Below, piece after piece: positions 25,495 through 39,495 of a stretch of 64,000 nt of DNA. The notes below the pieces were generated by a model that made no database searches, was not told the origin of the DNA, and saw only the letters and a list, made by a program, of their open reading frames with translations. Origin of the DNA: Tubiluchus corallicola (taxonomy: Eukaryota; Priapulida; Priapulimorpha; Priapulimorphida; Tubiluchidae). The stretch is from contig JAQGDQ010000066.1 in assembly GCA_030141605.1 (NCBI GenBank), positions 620,001-684,000 on the forward strand. Reading direction: 5' to 3'. The stretch's first letter is position 1, and each line of letters starts with the position of its first letter. Made by a program: the position numbers and the translations under genes.

Positions 25495-28400
25495 CCGTAA
25501 ATCGAAATTTTATGACGCTTTCTCGGCCATAAAATTTTGTATAAAAAAATTACGAAACAGTTAATACAGAACATCCATAACTATGCATTTCGATGAAATC
25601 TTTGTAATCACTCTTGCAGACGTGCAGCAAGTTGGAATCATTCCTCTGAGTTTTGCACTGATACAAAGTATTCGATAAAATGTTTTAACGTGTATTCCTT
25701 TGAGCAAATTTCAAAAGAGAATCGACAATCAAACGTGCAAACGTCAGAAAGCTGCACCAGTCTCTGTTAACACCAAGAAGAATCTGTCCTAATCCTTTTG
25801 CTATCACGTGTCTCTAATTTTGGAAGTGCTTGGAAACTTTAGGCAGCCAACCTTGCAACATAGAGCAAAAAGAGTATAATTTCTGATTTCCGGTTATAGA
25901 CTGTAAGCACAAACAGCTTTTCAATAATTATTCTAACATGAAGCTGCTTAATCAAGCCAACAACAAAGGCTACTCACTACTCAGCATTCTACATCCTAAT
26001 GCACTCAAGTAGTTGATTTACTCAACAATACGAGACAAGTTGGCAATGGTGCCGAATTATAGATGCAAATTATCAAATAAATGAAAATTTTAATGTTGAA
26101 AACATCAATCACGGAAGCTTCAATCGACGTCACGTAGCAGGAAAACTCGTAGCACAATAAATCTGTATTTCGCCAAGACATCAACCACATGCAGATGCAA
26201 AACTCAGAGGAAACGGACTGAGATAGTGATGCACTTTTGAGATGCCACACAACACCCACAGTTCAGTGTTAACACGTCATGAGACGTAGAGCCACGGGAA
26301 GCCCACAGAATGACTGGGCTAAAAACAGAAACCAAGCAGGCAGCACCACAAGTATTTATCATCTGGTGATTATATGTGCGGCGAGCACAATTAAGCGAAA
26401 AAACGAAGTAGGAATGTCTGCTGTAGGGGAAAACGAACAGGGAGGAAATATGAATGAAAATTAGGCTATGCGTCAAGGATGCAAAATAAAACAGCATCCA
26501 CACTGAAGTCTCATAAACAATAACAATGCACCAGCACACTATATTCTCAGGTGAAACAACTTTTTTCTTCCAAATCACTAGTGTCAGTATGTCACGCTGA
26601 GTGATTCATACATAGATTCAAGCATGCGAACATACAGACTTGGAATCGAATAATAATCTAAAACTCTCTATACTTCTCGGCAGGTGTTTACTACTGAAGT
26701 AGCTAAATACACCTTTATAACACGATGATCATGCAGGGGAGTGTAAAGGTAGTTTACACGTACACACAAAGGCAATGTGTTCACTGTTCACTGTACCAGC
26801 AGCCCAGGTTAGTGTTGTTCAAGTAACTGCGTACTTTACATGGTCTGACAATATGGGTCTAATAAGTGATGAAGACTTGAGCTACTTGATGAAAGAACCA
26901 TAATAAGACCATAGACAGTGTAGTGTCCAGGAACATAAAACATGTTCCTTGTGTAGTCAAGGTTTTTCTCCTGTTGGTGCAATAACTACTACTCGAAGCA
27001 GAGTCTTCAGACCATGAACCAATCTTTTAATCCACTTAGTATTCAGTAAATTTCTTTTAGGAGTGAATACATTCAAAATTAGAAATTAACTCTCTCCTGT
27101 AGAGCAGAAATATTATAGTTCAACAGATTTTAAGTGTAGAAGAAATTGCTTCATTCAATGCACAGTAAAAGAAATATAAACAACGAAAGCAAGCTTAAAC
27201 TGACGGCTTTGGCGCCGGAAAGTTCAAAACTAACAAAAAATGTGAAAGCTAAATAAATGAGTGAAAGCAAATATGTACATAAAAATTTTCTCACCATTGT
27301 AGCACCAGTAACAAATAGGCATGATTATCCAAGTGAAACTTATATCATGCTCTTGTGTTATACAATGTTGCTAAAATAATACAATAAGAAACGATTCTGC
27401 TACAAGTCTAATACTTTCATTAGCATTTTTATTTAACACACGATTGAAAATAAGCACTTATTCGCAAGTTTAGTGATTTTATTGAGATGGTTTGTTCAAC
27501 GCTGATACACAAAATAGTGTTATAGTATTGTAAGCACAGCGACAATAAACTCACGAAATGGAGTAATACATGACTAAACATTTGAAGTTACTCAATTTAG
27601 CTATATCAAGGCTAAATTTCTTCGACAATGACTGTTATAGTTCGATTAGTTTCACCACAAATGCGGGCAAAAGAATCTAGTCAGATGATTAAACTGATAA
27701 AGCGGCAAATACCGAAAACATCTTTGTAGGTTAAACGCACCGGAATTTTTAAATATACCAAATAAATTACTAACAATGGTTGATGCCGCGTAGTAAATAA
27801 CGTCCGATTATTATACACAAAACAGGTTATCCGATGAAAATTAGCGCTGAACTATGGCCACAATCGTTTCCTGGTTGTCACATTTTCCTAATGATGACGA
27901 TAATACTACCATATTAATGCTTGCAGTGTGTGACCGCACGCCTAATCTGGTGTAGCATAAACTAACATCTAACCTCGATACTATGAGCCACGTGCCAGAC
28001 GCCGGAAAACGCAAAACACACTGCCAGTATGGAATTCTCAAAACAACCAGAATTATGAGTAGTTTGAGAGTAAGCTCCAGCTGAAGCTGTCAGCGGGTCC
28101 CATGCAAAGCCAAACCCAGCCACAACAACCATGAGTGTCATATGGCATCCAGAACAAACCTCCTGACGGATCATTACGAATACCAACATCCGCTAATACA
28201 CATACGTGGAGACAATGAATTCGTTCATGACGATTTGTCAGTAATTCTGGTAGAAAACTGGGAACAAAAACTCTTCCCAGTGGACAAACATATCTTGTTA
28301 CCCACTGACCTGACATACTAATGAAAAAGATTTAATCTATTCTATAAACACTCTGGCGAATAAGTGTTAACTGTAAGCACTCAGAAATATTGGCAGGTGA

Positions 28401-28659
28401 TCAGATCACCTGCATGTGACTGAGGAAGTCTGAGAGACTATATCAAACATACCATGAAAATTCTCATTCCACAGTCAGCAGCCAATAGCAGAACCGGATG
28501 ACTACAAACACGTAGTCAGAGCCGACTCATGATGTCAAAAAAGTACCACAGTATTTATACTTTTGTACAGTTATCATCATAGCCCTTTGTACATTGTGCA
28601 ACGTGAAAAACTTAAACGTTTAATCACCCTGATAGTACTGGTCGGCAGCTTTCTTCTTA

Positions 28660-29017
28660 TTAGGCCCGTGTCACACAGAGGAAGGCATAAGGAGCACTCC
28701 ATAATCCGTAAGCCATACGGTCTCTTAAAATCTTCCATAAGGTATATATCATAATCCGCGGTATGCTCCTTACTCTGAATGAGGCGTTTTTTGGCATAAT
28801 CCGTTTCAGCAATGCACATAACTAGTTGCAGTATTAGTGAAATGCCATGTTTAAAAATTGAGCATTTCTGTTATGAATTCTTGACTTAAATGAATCATGC
28901 ACTGTAAGAACAAGAACTACGGTAATTACCGAATTATCGATGGCCCAAAACGCTTTATGGCAGATGAAGTTAATTGTCAAATGGCCTTAGGTCCAGCTCT
29001 GTGTGACACGGGCCTAA
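28660..29017. mobile_element. Non-autonomous DNA transposon (MITE) with perfect 21 bp TIRs
   Basis: The terminal inverted repeats begin TTAGGCCCGTGTCACACA at 28660 and are mirrored exactly, ending at 29017. The ends read TA-GGCCCGTG...CACGGGCC-TA, so a TA or TTA/TAA target is possible. The core of about 315 bp has further subterminal inverted pieces (AAGGAGCA...TGCTCCTT) and no coding capacity. The superfamily is not certain; GGCCCGTG-type ends recall Harbinger or ISL2EU-like elements. It lies about 180 bases from the alternative first exon at 29197. Confidence 0.8.
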
Positions 29018-29196
29018 ACTAGTCACTACAGATACTGATTTCAAATTTAGGCTAACAACCATATCAGAATATTAAATATGAATCCAACAAGTTCCTTTAT
29101 TAACGCAAATTAATTGACAATTAAAACTGCAGCTATTATGAAACCTATTAAGTGTTACAGAAACTTTACACGTAACTAATCACTTTTTATACACAC

Positions 29197-29299
29197 CTCC
29201 AATCTCTTCCACTCTGTTGTCATACTGTTCTTCTTGATTTCCGGTGGAAATTGTCGGATACTGGCCAAAGCTTCTCTTTTTCACTCTAGACTGAGCCAT
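29197..29299 (-). CDS. MACF1/DST: Spectraplakin alternative first exon B
   Basis: Thirty-four codons plus one base from ATG to a GTGTGT donor in phase 1. It encodes MAQSRVKKRSFGQYPTISTG, then NQEEQYDNRVEEIG, and would continue with DERDAIQKK from the shared exon. A short, charged, unique N-terminus directly before the actin-binding domain is typical of alternative spectraplakin and plectin isoforms. A two-codon upstream ATG frame ending in TGA precedes the start. No competing downstream acceptor was found. Support is splice phase, donor and protein-like sequence; this N-terminus itself has no known match that I recall. Confidence 0.7.
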
Positions 29300-31647
29300 C
29301 ACATACCCATGCAAGTGTAAATACCTATACATATAGATTAAATACTTCTGCACAACTGCTCATGTCTCCCAATTTTATGTTAACGTTTTGTCCAAAGCAA
29401 AGCATTCTCTTTTATCTTCTCAACAATGTTTTTCGTCCACCATCGAAGACAAATTTCAGAAAATATTGAGGCTGTTCCGTGAAATGTGTCTATAGCTTCT
29501 ATCTGTTAGACTCACACAGAAATCCAAACAAATGAACTGCTTCACCAAATAAATGCCAATTTCAAGCAGAAGAATATAGACAAAAATTGCAAAACAAGTT
29601 AGTACAGGTGACCGGGGAATGTGCTGGCGTGAACTCGTGTATTCACGATGATAGAAACATACAGTACACTGCACAAGCTAGCAATCTTTACCCGAACTTT
29701 TTCATGCAAAGTACACGTATTAACGTAACTTCACAAAAGGCGGAAACTTGTTGTACGAATAATATTATGAGTTATGTGTCGTAGTATAAGAATGTGACCG
29801 CTGCTTCAACAAGACTAGGAAATACAGCTATTGTCCGTGATGCCTTTCAAAACTCAACTGTAGTAAAAAACACCAGAAACTGTTTTTTAGTGCACATGAC
29901 CAGTTCACCAACCCGTTTATTGTTGTAAATATACGCATTGAATTTTGTGCTCCAACAGCTCCGGGGTAATCATTAACAAAATAAACTTCCGTTACTTATA
30001 ACTCGTTAATTAGGACTCAATCTCAAACGCACAGAAACGGTCAACAGCGACTTTTGGGCACAGTTTCGAGATGGTTCCGATAAGATTTGCACAAAAAAGC
30101 CCAATGAATAATTCAGAAGTTTTGCCGCTTGCCAATGCCATACATAATTGATGAGAATGGTAAGATCAACTGACATGAAAACGATCGTGGAGTTGTTTTG
30201 AGAAAGCAACAGAAACAGAAGTAGAAACATTAATGCCTAGATATGTGCGAATTCACATGTAGGTTACCTATACGTGTAAAGCAATGCAATAATCCACCGA
30301 AGAAAATCAATAAATAGCACAGAAAAAAGTTATCAACCTATCACACGACACAACTAGATACGAAAAGTTCTCAGAATTCCAGAGTATTCGGTTCAAACTA
30401 GCTGAACACTCACTTCGAGTGTGTAACGGTAAATGGCATGAAACAACAGCATAATTTACTGCAAATCAAATATGGTTGCAGCAAGTCCTACGTCAGTTTT
30501 ATTCGCTGTTCGATCTAATTCGATTAAGTAGCACTTTATTTACCAAAGTACAACTTTTTACAGCCCAAGCAGCTCTCAGCTGATCTATTGAGTGTACTCA
30601 GTTATACAGTACACGCGGTGAGTAGAAAATACATGTCGTCCAAATGAAGCGCTAAAAGGCAGTACCTAACCACTGAACAATGATAACTTTTCTTTAACGT
30701 CGTTTTTATAAAATCAGCCAAAAACAACAGACTTCGATGACGTCGTTTTTTCGATTAAAAACACGAGATGAATCATGTCAGCAGAAGTGACTACAAAAGA
30801 AAATGACTACTGTGAGCTAATACAAAGCCGAAAAACATATGGATGCCTGAAAAACGAACCAATGAGATTAATATGCGCGTCTGTGTCTGCCAGTCTATCT
30901 TTCAAACCACCTGTCGCCACGCATACGCCATTATAAAAACTCACTATAGTAGCGCAAGCTAATTGAAGAACAGCTGCTTACAATGTACTCATCCACGAAC
31001 AATTTTAGGAAGTGCCTACTGCGTACTGTACACAGCAGTAATAATTGCAGATAAAAAACTAGTTTCATGCCGATAAACTCACAGCAACCCCCAAATGCCT
31101 ACATATCACTCATTTAAAGTAACGGGTTGTGTGCAAAATTACTCAAATTAAACAAAAATGAAGGTATTGTTCCCGGCGCGACACGCCTACACGCGACAAT
31201 AGGCTTTCTATTGACATACCGGTAATTTCGTAGCAGTAAACTGAAATGTGGTGCCACACTGTTGACTTTTAGTGTGAGAGATTGCACCCAAAAAAGCCGT
31301 ACGAGTCGCGATGACTCAACTCCATTACTTAGTAGATCTAGCAGACCTGGCTCACATACCTACCTAATTAAGAGCAGCGATCACAGACCTGTATGGATGC
31401 TAGAAACAAAATTCTCTGTCCCGAAACGGATTTTGAAACGAGCGTATTGCTTAATTTCCTCAGATGAAAGTATGAAACATTGAGCCACGGATTCAAAAAA
31501 TACGCATTAATTTCTTACATAATGACAGTAAGCAGCACACATCGGCAAGGCATGACTATCACTAATCTAGTCGCTTGTCAAAGCTAGCTAGTCCTCTTAG
31601 ATACTGCACTAAAGATATCTTAGCTAGACTACGTTTGGACATGAATG

Positions 31648-31649
<2 letters not shown>

Positions 31650-31709
<60 letters not shown>
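31650..31709. repeat. (CT)n microsatellite
   Basis: About 29 uninterrupted CT units, which generate spurious Leu-Ser and Arg-Glu frames on the two strands. Confidence 0.97.
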
Positions 31710-31713
<4 letters not shown>

Positions 31714-34700
31714 AGAAAACAGGTGGAAGCGTCTCAATGACAGATGAAACCAATCCAGACGCAAGGTTCACCCTCGTATACCTCTAGTTACTAATTGTGC
31801 ATTTGGAACTGCTGCACACGGGCGCCCAGGAGACAAAAATATCCAATTAAAATGTAAAACTTGGCAAAAAAAAGATATTCTCGTGCAATATTTCTCAATG
31901 ACTGAACACAATTATTATAATACAATTATAATACAATACTATATAAAAACAATAAAAGTGAGTGATTTTTCTATCAAAAAGGCCTCCTCATCTTCCTCTT
32001 CCTCCTCCTCCTCATCATGAAACACAACACCAGTATTATCGTTTTGCGAGGCCGGACAGTCGTCCATTCCTAAGGTGCGATGCTCCTTTTTAAATATTTG
32101 CAAACAAACAAATAATATTTGTGTTGTTATAAATCATTATCTAAGTTTTGTTTACATGGATGTTCAACTCATAATAACCCTTGTGCGAACTTTCAAACCA
32201 ACAAAACCAAATTACAGATGATTCATGCAGACGCATGTTTACTCACCATGACGAACGGTAAGGTTCCACCTATATGTATGTGCATGCATGTTCAACGCTT
32301 GGTCTTCATAAATACAGCTTTAAAAAATCGTCTTGAAATTTTTATCCTCTACAAATTTGCATAGTGTCTTATTGCATAATATAGGGTTTGTGTTAGCAGC
32401 AGGAACGCTGCACTAAATTTGTACATTTAAATTCTGGCGACGACCATTAAGCGCAGCCATTTTAACGATAAGTCGTTTGAAATAAGTTTAGATAACATTG
32501 CGTAAAGCTTGAAAAGTAATCAGAGCATCCGTGGTACTCTTCACAAACTAATAAAGAGTCTAAATAAGATCAATAAAGTGCTTTTTGGTGAGCGAGTGGT
32601 GCACCCTGGGATGGTTATACAGTGCTGTTTTTTCAACTGACGCAAACATTTTTAATTATTAAGAATTTTTTGCCAATAACATGCCTTTCAAACAGGTAAG
32701 CATAATGCCAAGTAATATAATTCCTTATGGAAAGTTTTTTGTGATATACGTTAAAATACTCTTTTTTTTACTTTAATGTTCAATAAACTACATTAGACTT
32801 CATTTCGCGTCACTAGTTATGCAAATGTCACACTATGTTGTGTAACTAACGCACGGTTAAGTATGTAGACGTAATTGGCCCAACATATAAACATCCACAC
32901 GGGCTTTATTAATCTACTTGTTCTCGCTGAGGTATTTGCGCAAATATAGCTATGAAGTATGTACTTTTGACATTCAAGCAACAAGGTTTCGAAATTTATT
33001 CAAGGACTGAGCAACACATGATAGTCATTGCAAAAAAACTATAGCATCGAGTGTCGGACGGTTGTATGACCGAACAAAGAAAAGCTTAACCAAGAAAGCA
33101 CCTACAAATCATCTAAACTACTTTATGCTATGATACCAAAACAATGTTTTTATGAACAGTTCCTATCTAAAATGCTGTAAATGTTGATCGAAGCATCTGA
33201 AAACTAGCTTGCATTTTGGTCTCCACTAAGCACATGCTATTCAAATGGTCGTTTTACAGCTCTACGGACCTTGCCTGGGACTGCATTTTCAGGCAACCAC
33301 GTGCCGCCCCCATGTGTAATGGTTTACAAACAAGAGCCAGTAGCAGGTTGAACCACTTCAGTGCATAAATAGCATGCCTATAATAAATGATGGTTAGGCT
33401 TTTTACAGCCCTAATGTATTTGAGGTGTGCTTCTGTATTTTCTGAATAAAAGATTCATAATAATGATGTTTAGCGCAGTCACTGATTTACAATTAGTAAT
33501 TCCAGAGTTAAAATAATCGCCATTTAAATAATTAAACACGGTGAATTTACGCAGAAATGTGAATTTTAAAATTGGGGAACTCTGTCAAGTTGACAGCAAC
33601 CGCTTCAAAAAAACGGATTTTGTAAAAAAAAGGAAACACGAACAAAAACACAACAGCAGCGCCTACGCCAATAATGTTGGAAGATCTCGGACAAAGCAAA
33701 CAGAACAGATATGATTCAAACAAGAAGTTTTGCTTATCACTATTCATAGTTCCCGAGTTTTTATTCCGTGTTTTGTGTGAAGACACTTATAATAAAGTTA
33801 CAAGTTTCTAGGAGGTAAAAATCAATATTGTTACATAATGTATGAATATTCTGAATTTTACTATAAACAGCACGGATGAAATTAAATAGCACAAGTATGA
33901 ATTTTAGACTTGAATGCTTCAGAAATTTCTTATGTTAATAGTAAAAATGAAACTTGTAAAATTCGATGTCCAATTGGTCTGTGTAATGAAAGGGCTCAGG
34001 GCGGTAGATTTAAGCAAACATTTATTTTTTAATAGGCCACTGTAAGCAGCCTTGTTTTTTATAATCTCTAATTCGAATAATTTGTATTTGCGGACATGTG
34101 ATGTTATTCTAGTTGGGTTCTGTATATGAGTTTTTAGCTGTTGTATTATTTCTATATTGTATTTTACTTGTATTGATGAAATTACGTTTTAAATGTATAA
34201 ATAATTACTCTGAAAAACTCGTGCTTGTTCTAAGACTTAGCAGCTATGCTCTAATTAGGCGTCAAATGCAAACTACATGGACGACGCAATAAATCGGAAA
34301 GGAAGTGGGAGTTCGGTTGTTATGTGGGAGGCGGGTGAGAAAGAAGGGAAGTTCAGCACTTGGCTAGGTTAACATCTCAATTATCATCATACCAAAATGA
34401 CACTAGTGACTAGACTGACAAGTGATACAGGTCACTCACCGCCAAACTTTATATTATGTAGGATTCACACACAGGACATTTAGTGGTGCTTGAACATGTA
34501 TAGACAGCCGTGATGGAACTTTTGCAAAGGCAGGTCCTAAGTGTGCCAAATATTCAGCAGACACCAGAGCACGCGTCTAGACTCTAGCGGTTATGATAGC
34601 GTTATAATTTTACAATTAGATAAAACCAGAATTGCATATAACGTGTTTAATCATTGCAAGATTATTACTCCCAGTTTAATGTTAGTCATTACTCATTACT

Positions 34701-35342
34701 GAAAACACAATCACATGATTGTTGTGTTTAATATAACGGTCTACACTCAAAACGAGTCTATGGTCTTAACTCATAATTGACTATTAGTAAAATATTGGTA
34801 AATCGTTACAATGCACAGCTTCGAAATGAAGAATTTGAAATAAAAAAAAACATTTGCCACATTCTAGTCATTTAATAAATTCTAATCATGACGCTGAAAT
34901 GCCACGTAGCGGCTGTGATACAGCAGCTGTTACTGAATTTTCAGTGAATGATTCACACTAAAAATTCAACCACGCCGTGCATGGCTGCATTGTGGAGTTT
35001 GAAAATGCCAGCCAGTGAGAGTAATAACAAATTACATGACAAACGAGGTCTGACACTTTGTGAAAAAAGGCGGGTAAATTTTTCATGTACCACAGAATCA
35101 TTCAGTAATTACGGTTTAAAGTAAAACATAATGTTAGAAGATTAAATTTGTGTTTTGACAATCAGCAGTTCGCAATGAATGCTATGAGTCATGCCCAACA
35201 GAGCTTGGAGAAATCCCTATAATCCATAGAACCATCTCATTAAAATAAATCCCGACAGTAATGACTATCATCTAAAAATACACTACACAGTTTACACTGT
35301 GGAAAAAGCTGAATAAGTAACTAAACTAACAAGCTCAATTAT

Positions 35343-35434
35343 ATTGTATTGTATTACGTTACGTTACATTTCAGTACATTAAGTTACGTTACGTTACATT
35401 ACATTACAATACATTACATTATTACATTACATTA
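35343..35434. repeat. Pentanucleotide array (TTACR)n
   Basis: Interspersed TTACG and TTACA units over about 90 bases, with a few TTGTA and TTTCAG interruptions. This is simple satellite DNA. Confidence 0.85.
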
Positions 35435-36280
35435 TAAAGCCAATCAACAATGGTAGAAAGTAGAAACGCAATCTAGATGCCTTGGGAAGTAAGGTATGAA
35501 GAGTAAAAAATCTTTAGGTCTTAAAGATGTTTTTCTACATCGTTTTACCGCTTTAGATTGTGTTGTCATTCACATATTTATACCATATTAGTACGTTCGA
35601 CAAAACATTTATTGGCTATTATAATACGTTGTACTCGTTAAAATTAAAACGATAATAAACTTGAAATGCATAAAATACATTACCAAACAAATACAAAAAA
35701 CGTTATACTGAGTTTACAGTACAAAATAAACAATTGAACAAATTCATAATGCAATAAACGTGCAAAATGACTGAATAAAGCTCCAGCGCATAGTACACAC
35801 AACTAAATTTAGCATTGAATATATATCTGGAGACTACATGCAACAGATTACTTTCAGCTACGTGAACAGACCGTATATAGATCGTGTAATCTAAGTCATT
35901 GAAAACTATTTTGAACAAGCACACGTTTCACTTTATTGACGTCCGGGCTGACGTCACGATATGGTGTCACAGAAACGTCAGAAGAAGACTTGCATCTTGT
36001 TAATTTGCAAAACTATTATTGCCAGTGGCTAAGACGTTTACACATATCACGCAGATGTTTGAAACAACCTAAAATGGTTAAAAGGCCTAATACACCACAA
36101 ACACTTTGTGGGAAAATTCGCATAAAAATAAATAACTACAGTGTATCAAAAATCTACGACAAACGTCGTGGCATTGCTCATTTAAATAGACTGAACCCAG
36201 TGAATTGTACAATGTAGCTCACAGTTAATTTTATAAAATTAGATAAATAAAAGTGAAAAACCAGCAATATGGTATGTTTA

Positions 36281-36383
36281 GGCAGACGAGTGATTACGGA
36301 GCCAGAAACTAACCTTTAGTTAATCGGAAACAGGCAGACGAATGATTACAGAGCCAGAAATTAAACTTTAGTTAATTGGAATC
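36281..36383. repeat. Tandem duplication with 52 bp period
   Basis: GGCAGACGAGTGATTACGGA begins the first copy and GGCAGACGAATGATTACAGA the second (36333). Both continue through GCCAGAAA and CTTTAGTTAAT. The copies differ at several transitions, suggesting an older duplication. Confidence 0.85.
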
Positions 36384-37313
36384 GGCCCGAGATCATAGAA
36401 ATTAGCATTGCAAATGAACTCACTAACACGCGCTGCTACCACCAGTGTTATGTATTTCTGGCATGCAACCCGCACGCAAAGAAAGGGAAATTTCTCTTAG
36501 CTGTCTACATAGTCGTTATTTGCATAAAATCGCCTAACCAATTATCTGTAACTGGTGCATATCTAATAATGCTACTACACAAGGATCTGCATAATTAAGC
36601 TTAGATTACACTTTATACCGATAAGGATTATTTATGATTTGACGATACATAATGAGTCACAGTTCAGATTAAGCTGTATAATGTGTTTGTGAGATTATAT
36701 GATATTCTACATGCTTATTAAACGCAGGCGATCGTTACGATACTCATTTTTTGGATTTATTCGCTTGCGAAGTAACTCCATAAAGAGATTTGTTTCGCCG
36801 TGATGCCGTTCTATTTGTTCCTGAAACAAATTTTTATCAGTTTTTTAATCTTGTAACGTCACATTCCGCTAGTTATTCCGAGTTATTCCGCATTTTAAAT
36901 TTTTGCAAAAAAGCGGATCCATGACAGTAGTAAATGGCATATCCAGGCATTTGGACGGAAAAAACTCAATAAGCGAGTAACCCGGTGCTACACATTCCGG
37001 ACTAGTTGTTTATGGCCTTGTGCCGCCAGATGGAAACTAAACTGGTTAACTGGCCAGTCTCTGTGCATTAATTCTGAAAATTCTTAAAGATTAAAAGCAT
37101 ATTCTTTTGTCTCTATAGCCTTCTTGACAGAACAGGCATAGATAGATTTACATCTCACAATAATTCCTTATTTTCCCAAGGTGTCTGATAAAAAAAAAAC
37201 ACTGGAGGTTGACATTTTTGCTGGAGATTTTGTTGAGCTTAACGTCACGTGAAAAAACTCAAGCGCACTACGAACACAAAAACAAACATATTAATGTCAG
37301 AACGTGTATAGAA

Positions 37314-37793
37314 AAATGTTTACACGTCGGGAAAAACACCAGAAACTCAGCATTCCTCCACCTTAATAAGTTCACCATTAGACGGAATTGACGACTCAAG
37401 TGGGTAAAAATAATAACTGCTAAAGCTTTCCTATGTTATAACAGAAGACAAGAACCTTCGCACAGTGCATAACTACTGATGGACACAGTTTTTTATTAAT
37501 ACTGAATAGAGTAACGAAGACACCATAGCAGCAGAAACATCCCAAATTAAAACTTCTAGTGTAGGTGTAAACAGTACGCATGAAAATGCATTAAATATGT
37601 ACAGTTTGTTAGTATTTTTAATGAGAAAAAAAATTATGTGAATTTTCTCAATGTAAACAAGCGTTTTCTCTCGTCGAGTGTACTTAAAAATGTTTACACA
37701 CGTGAAAAAGCGTTAAACACTTAGCATACGTCCACCGTAAAAATGTTTACACACGTGAAAAAGCGTTAAACACTTAGCATACGTCCACCGTAA
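37314..37793. repeat. 53 bp unit: one diverged copy and a perfect tandem pair
   Basis: Copies at 37688-37740 and 37741-37793 are identical, both starting AAATGTTTACACACGTGAAA. A third copy of exactly 53 bp at 37314-37366, starting AAATGTTTACACGTCGGGAA, has diverged and lies about 320 bases to the left. Confidence 0.9.
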
Positions 37794-38379
37794 CAACTCC
37801 AATAAACATTAGAGGTTTGTTAGTACCACTTCCGAAGATATATAAAACGCTCTGCTATTATACTGCTATAAAACCGCGAAGTTTATTGCATAAAAGCACA
37901 GATTTTATCACTTTTGTGCAAATTTTTTGGTTGCGTAAATGATTAACTATAAGTAGAGATGGTCAGTCATGCATTCATTTAATGATACATGCGATGGTCA
38001 TTCCCACGGTTCACCTAACACATTTCGAAGACTATTCGACTTTTTTTATTTAATACATTGACCCGTACACAATTTTTGTCTTGTCAGAATGTCATCCCTG
38101 CTTTCTAACATTACCTGATTCTATATGGCACTTTTATGGCAATAAACTAACTTAAACTTATATTAGTACATTCTAGATTTATTTGGAGCATCTTTATAAG
38201 ACGTGGATCTTTAGAAATTTAATAACAAAATGCTGATGTATTTTGAAACTGGACAGTATTTTTTTAATGAACCTGTGACATTCAGTAGTGTGATGTCCTG
38301 CAGATCATGTATACCTTAAAGATCGTATTTCGATAATTCGAGTCCACTAGACTGTGGACCCAATTACCTCTTGACAAGC

Positions 38380-38428
38380 TAAAATTCCCTCCTGGAGGGA
38401 TCCGCCCCCATGGTTGAGAAACGCCGGT
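38380..38428. mobile_element. Possible hAT-type terminal remnant
   Basis: The reverse complement of 38412-38427 reads CCGGCGTTTCTCAACC and continues into ATGGGGGCGGATCCCTCC. GCGTTTCTCAACC resembles the terminus of many hAT elements. No partner end or target duplication was found. Confidence 0.25.
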
Positions 38429-39399
38429 TTAGATGGAAATTTCAAATTAAAGAATGCAAAATTCGTAAGTTGAAAGGAAAAACTTCTCTAGTTATACATG
38501 TAGGAATCAGGAAACTACCTTACTGCTGCAACTACAAAAATGATCAAATAAAAAGTTATAACCGGAAACATTGACTACAAAACTACTTCCTAACTAATTC
38601 TACCATAAAGCTTATATCCCAAAACTCAGAACTAAAATATATACGCGGTCCTCTACTAAATCATCTTTATAACAAGACTCCTGCGCAGTTTTAGCTTGCT
38701 GAAAAGGGTGGAAGACTGAGTAACAAAAAATAAGAAAAAATGACAGGAACAAACATACAACCCAAATAACGTTAAACACACTCAATTTTTGCTAACAAAA
38801 GGAGATCACAAGAACGTGCGCCTGTAGTGCACATGACCTTGTAATTCAGGAAAAGTTTTGTACATATATTAGCAGCAAAGAGTCCTCAACGTAGCTAACC
38901 TATGCGGTCATGTGGACTGTATACGGACCAGAAAGGAGAATGACTCAGAAAAACGTTCATGACAAAACAAATTTTCCACACTAGGTTAGGCCTGGTTCGT
39001 ACATGATCCAGGTAAGCTGGAAATTGACCTCACTTGATATTCCGGACAGGATCGTATTTAAAATGAACCCAGAGCGCGCCATTAAAGATTTAAAGTTATA
39101 AAAAAAGAACAAAGACGATGCCGCTGAAAGTCACTATTGCAATTTGTAAGTTCAAAGCCCAAATTCTGATATATTAGTACAGTTCAAATATATATCAATT
39201 ATATTATACGGTTTAGTACGCTCCTGGCATATTAGTTTTTGCGTTGGTGACTGCAACGAGACCAGCGCTAGACTCATTATTTCCTCTTACTCGAAAGAGG
39301 TCTCATAATCATTCATAAATGGGAATAAATCGTCTCTCAAAAGAAAAACAGACAAAGGAGTATAGCGGATGAAGCCGCCCGAGTCTACTTTCAATAGAT

Positions 39400-39495
39400 A
39401 AACCACCAATCTAGTTACTGAACATGCTGGTGTTGTTTAACGTCTATTACCAAGGACAAACTCTGACCACTCTGCCACCTCACCGCCCTGGAGTA
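39400..39495 (-). mobile_element. Possible tRNA-derived SINE head
   Basis: The minus strand reads GGCGGTGAGGTGGCAGAGTG then GTCAGAGTTTGTCC. This closely resembles the 5' half of a tRNA of the Leu/Ser type, with a perfect polymerase III A box (TGGCAGAGTGG, 39467-39477). No good B box follows at the expected distance, so it is not an intact tRNA. It is more likely a SINE head or a tRNA relic. Confidence 0.4.

Noticed and set aside
26005-26578. Two long minus-strand frames of 84 and 124 codons
   Set aside because: They overlap in different phases, with hydrophobic low-information sequence and no donor or acceptor that would join them to the spectraplakin exons.
28053-28316. Minus-strand frame of 87 codons in a GC-richer stretch, possible further first exon
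   Set aside because: A GTATTC within it could be a phase 1 donor, but the site is weak and the Cys/Trp-rich peptide is not convincing.
35936-36217. Plus-strand frame of 93 codons after a CRE-like TGACGTCA
   Set aside because: No ATG at the start, no splice sites or family resemblance, and it contains part of no known repeat. Chance open frame is likely.
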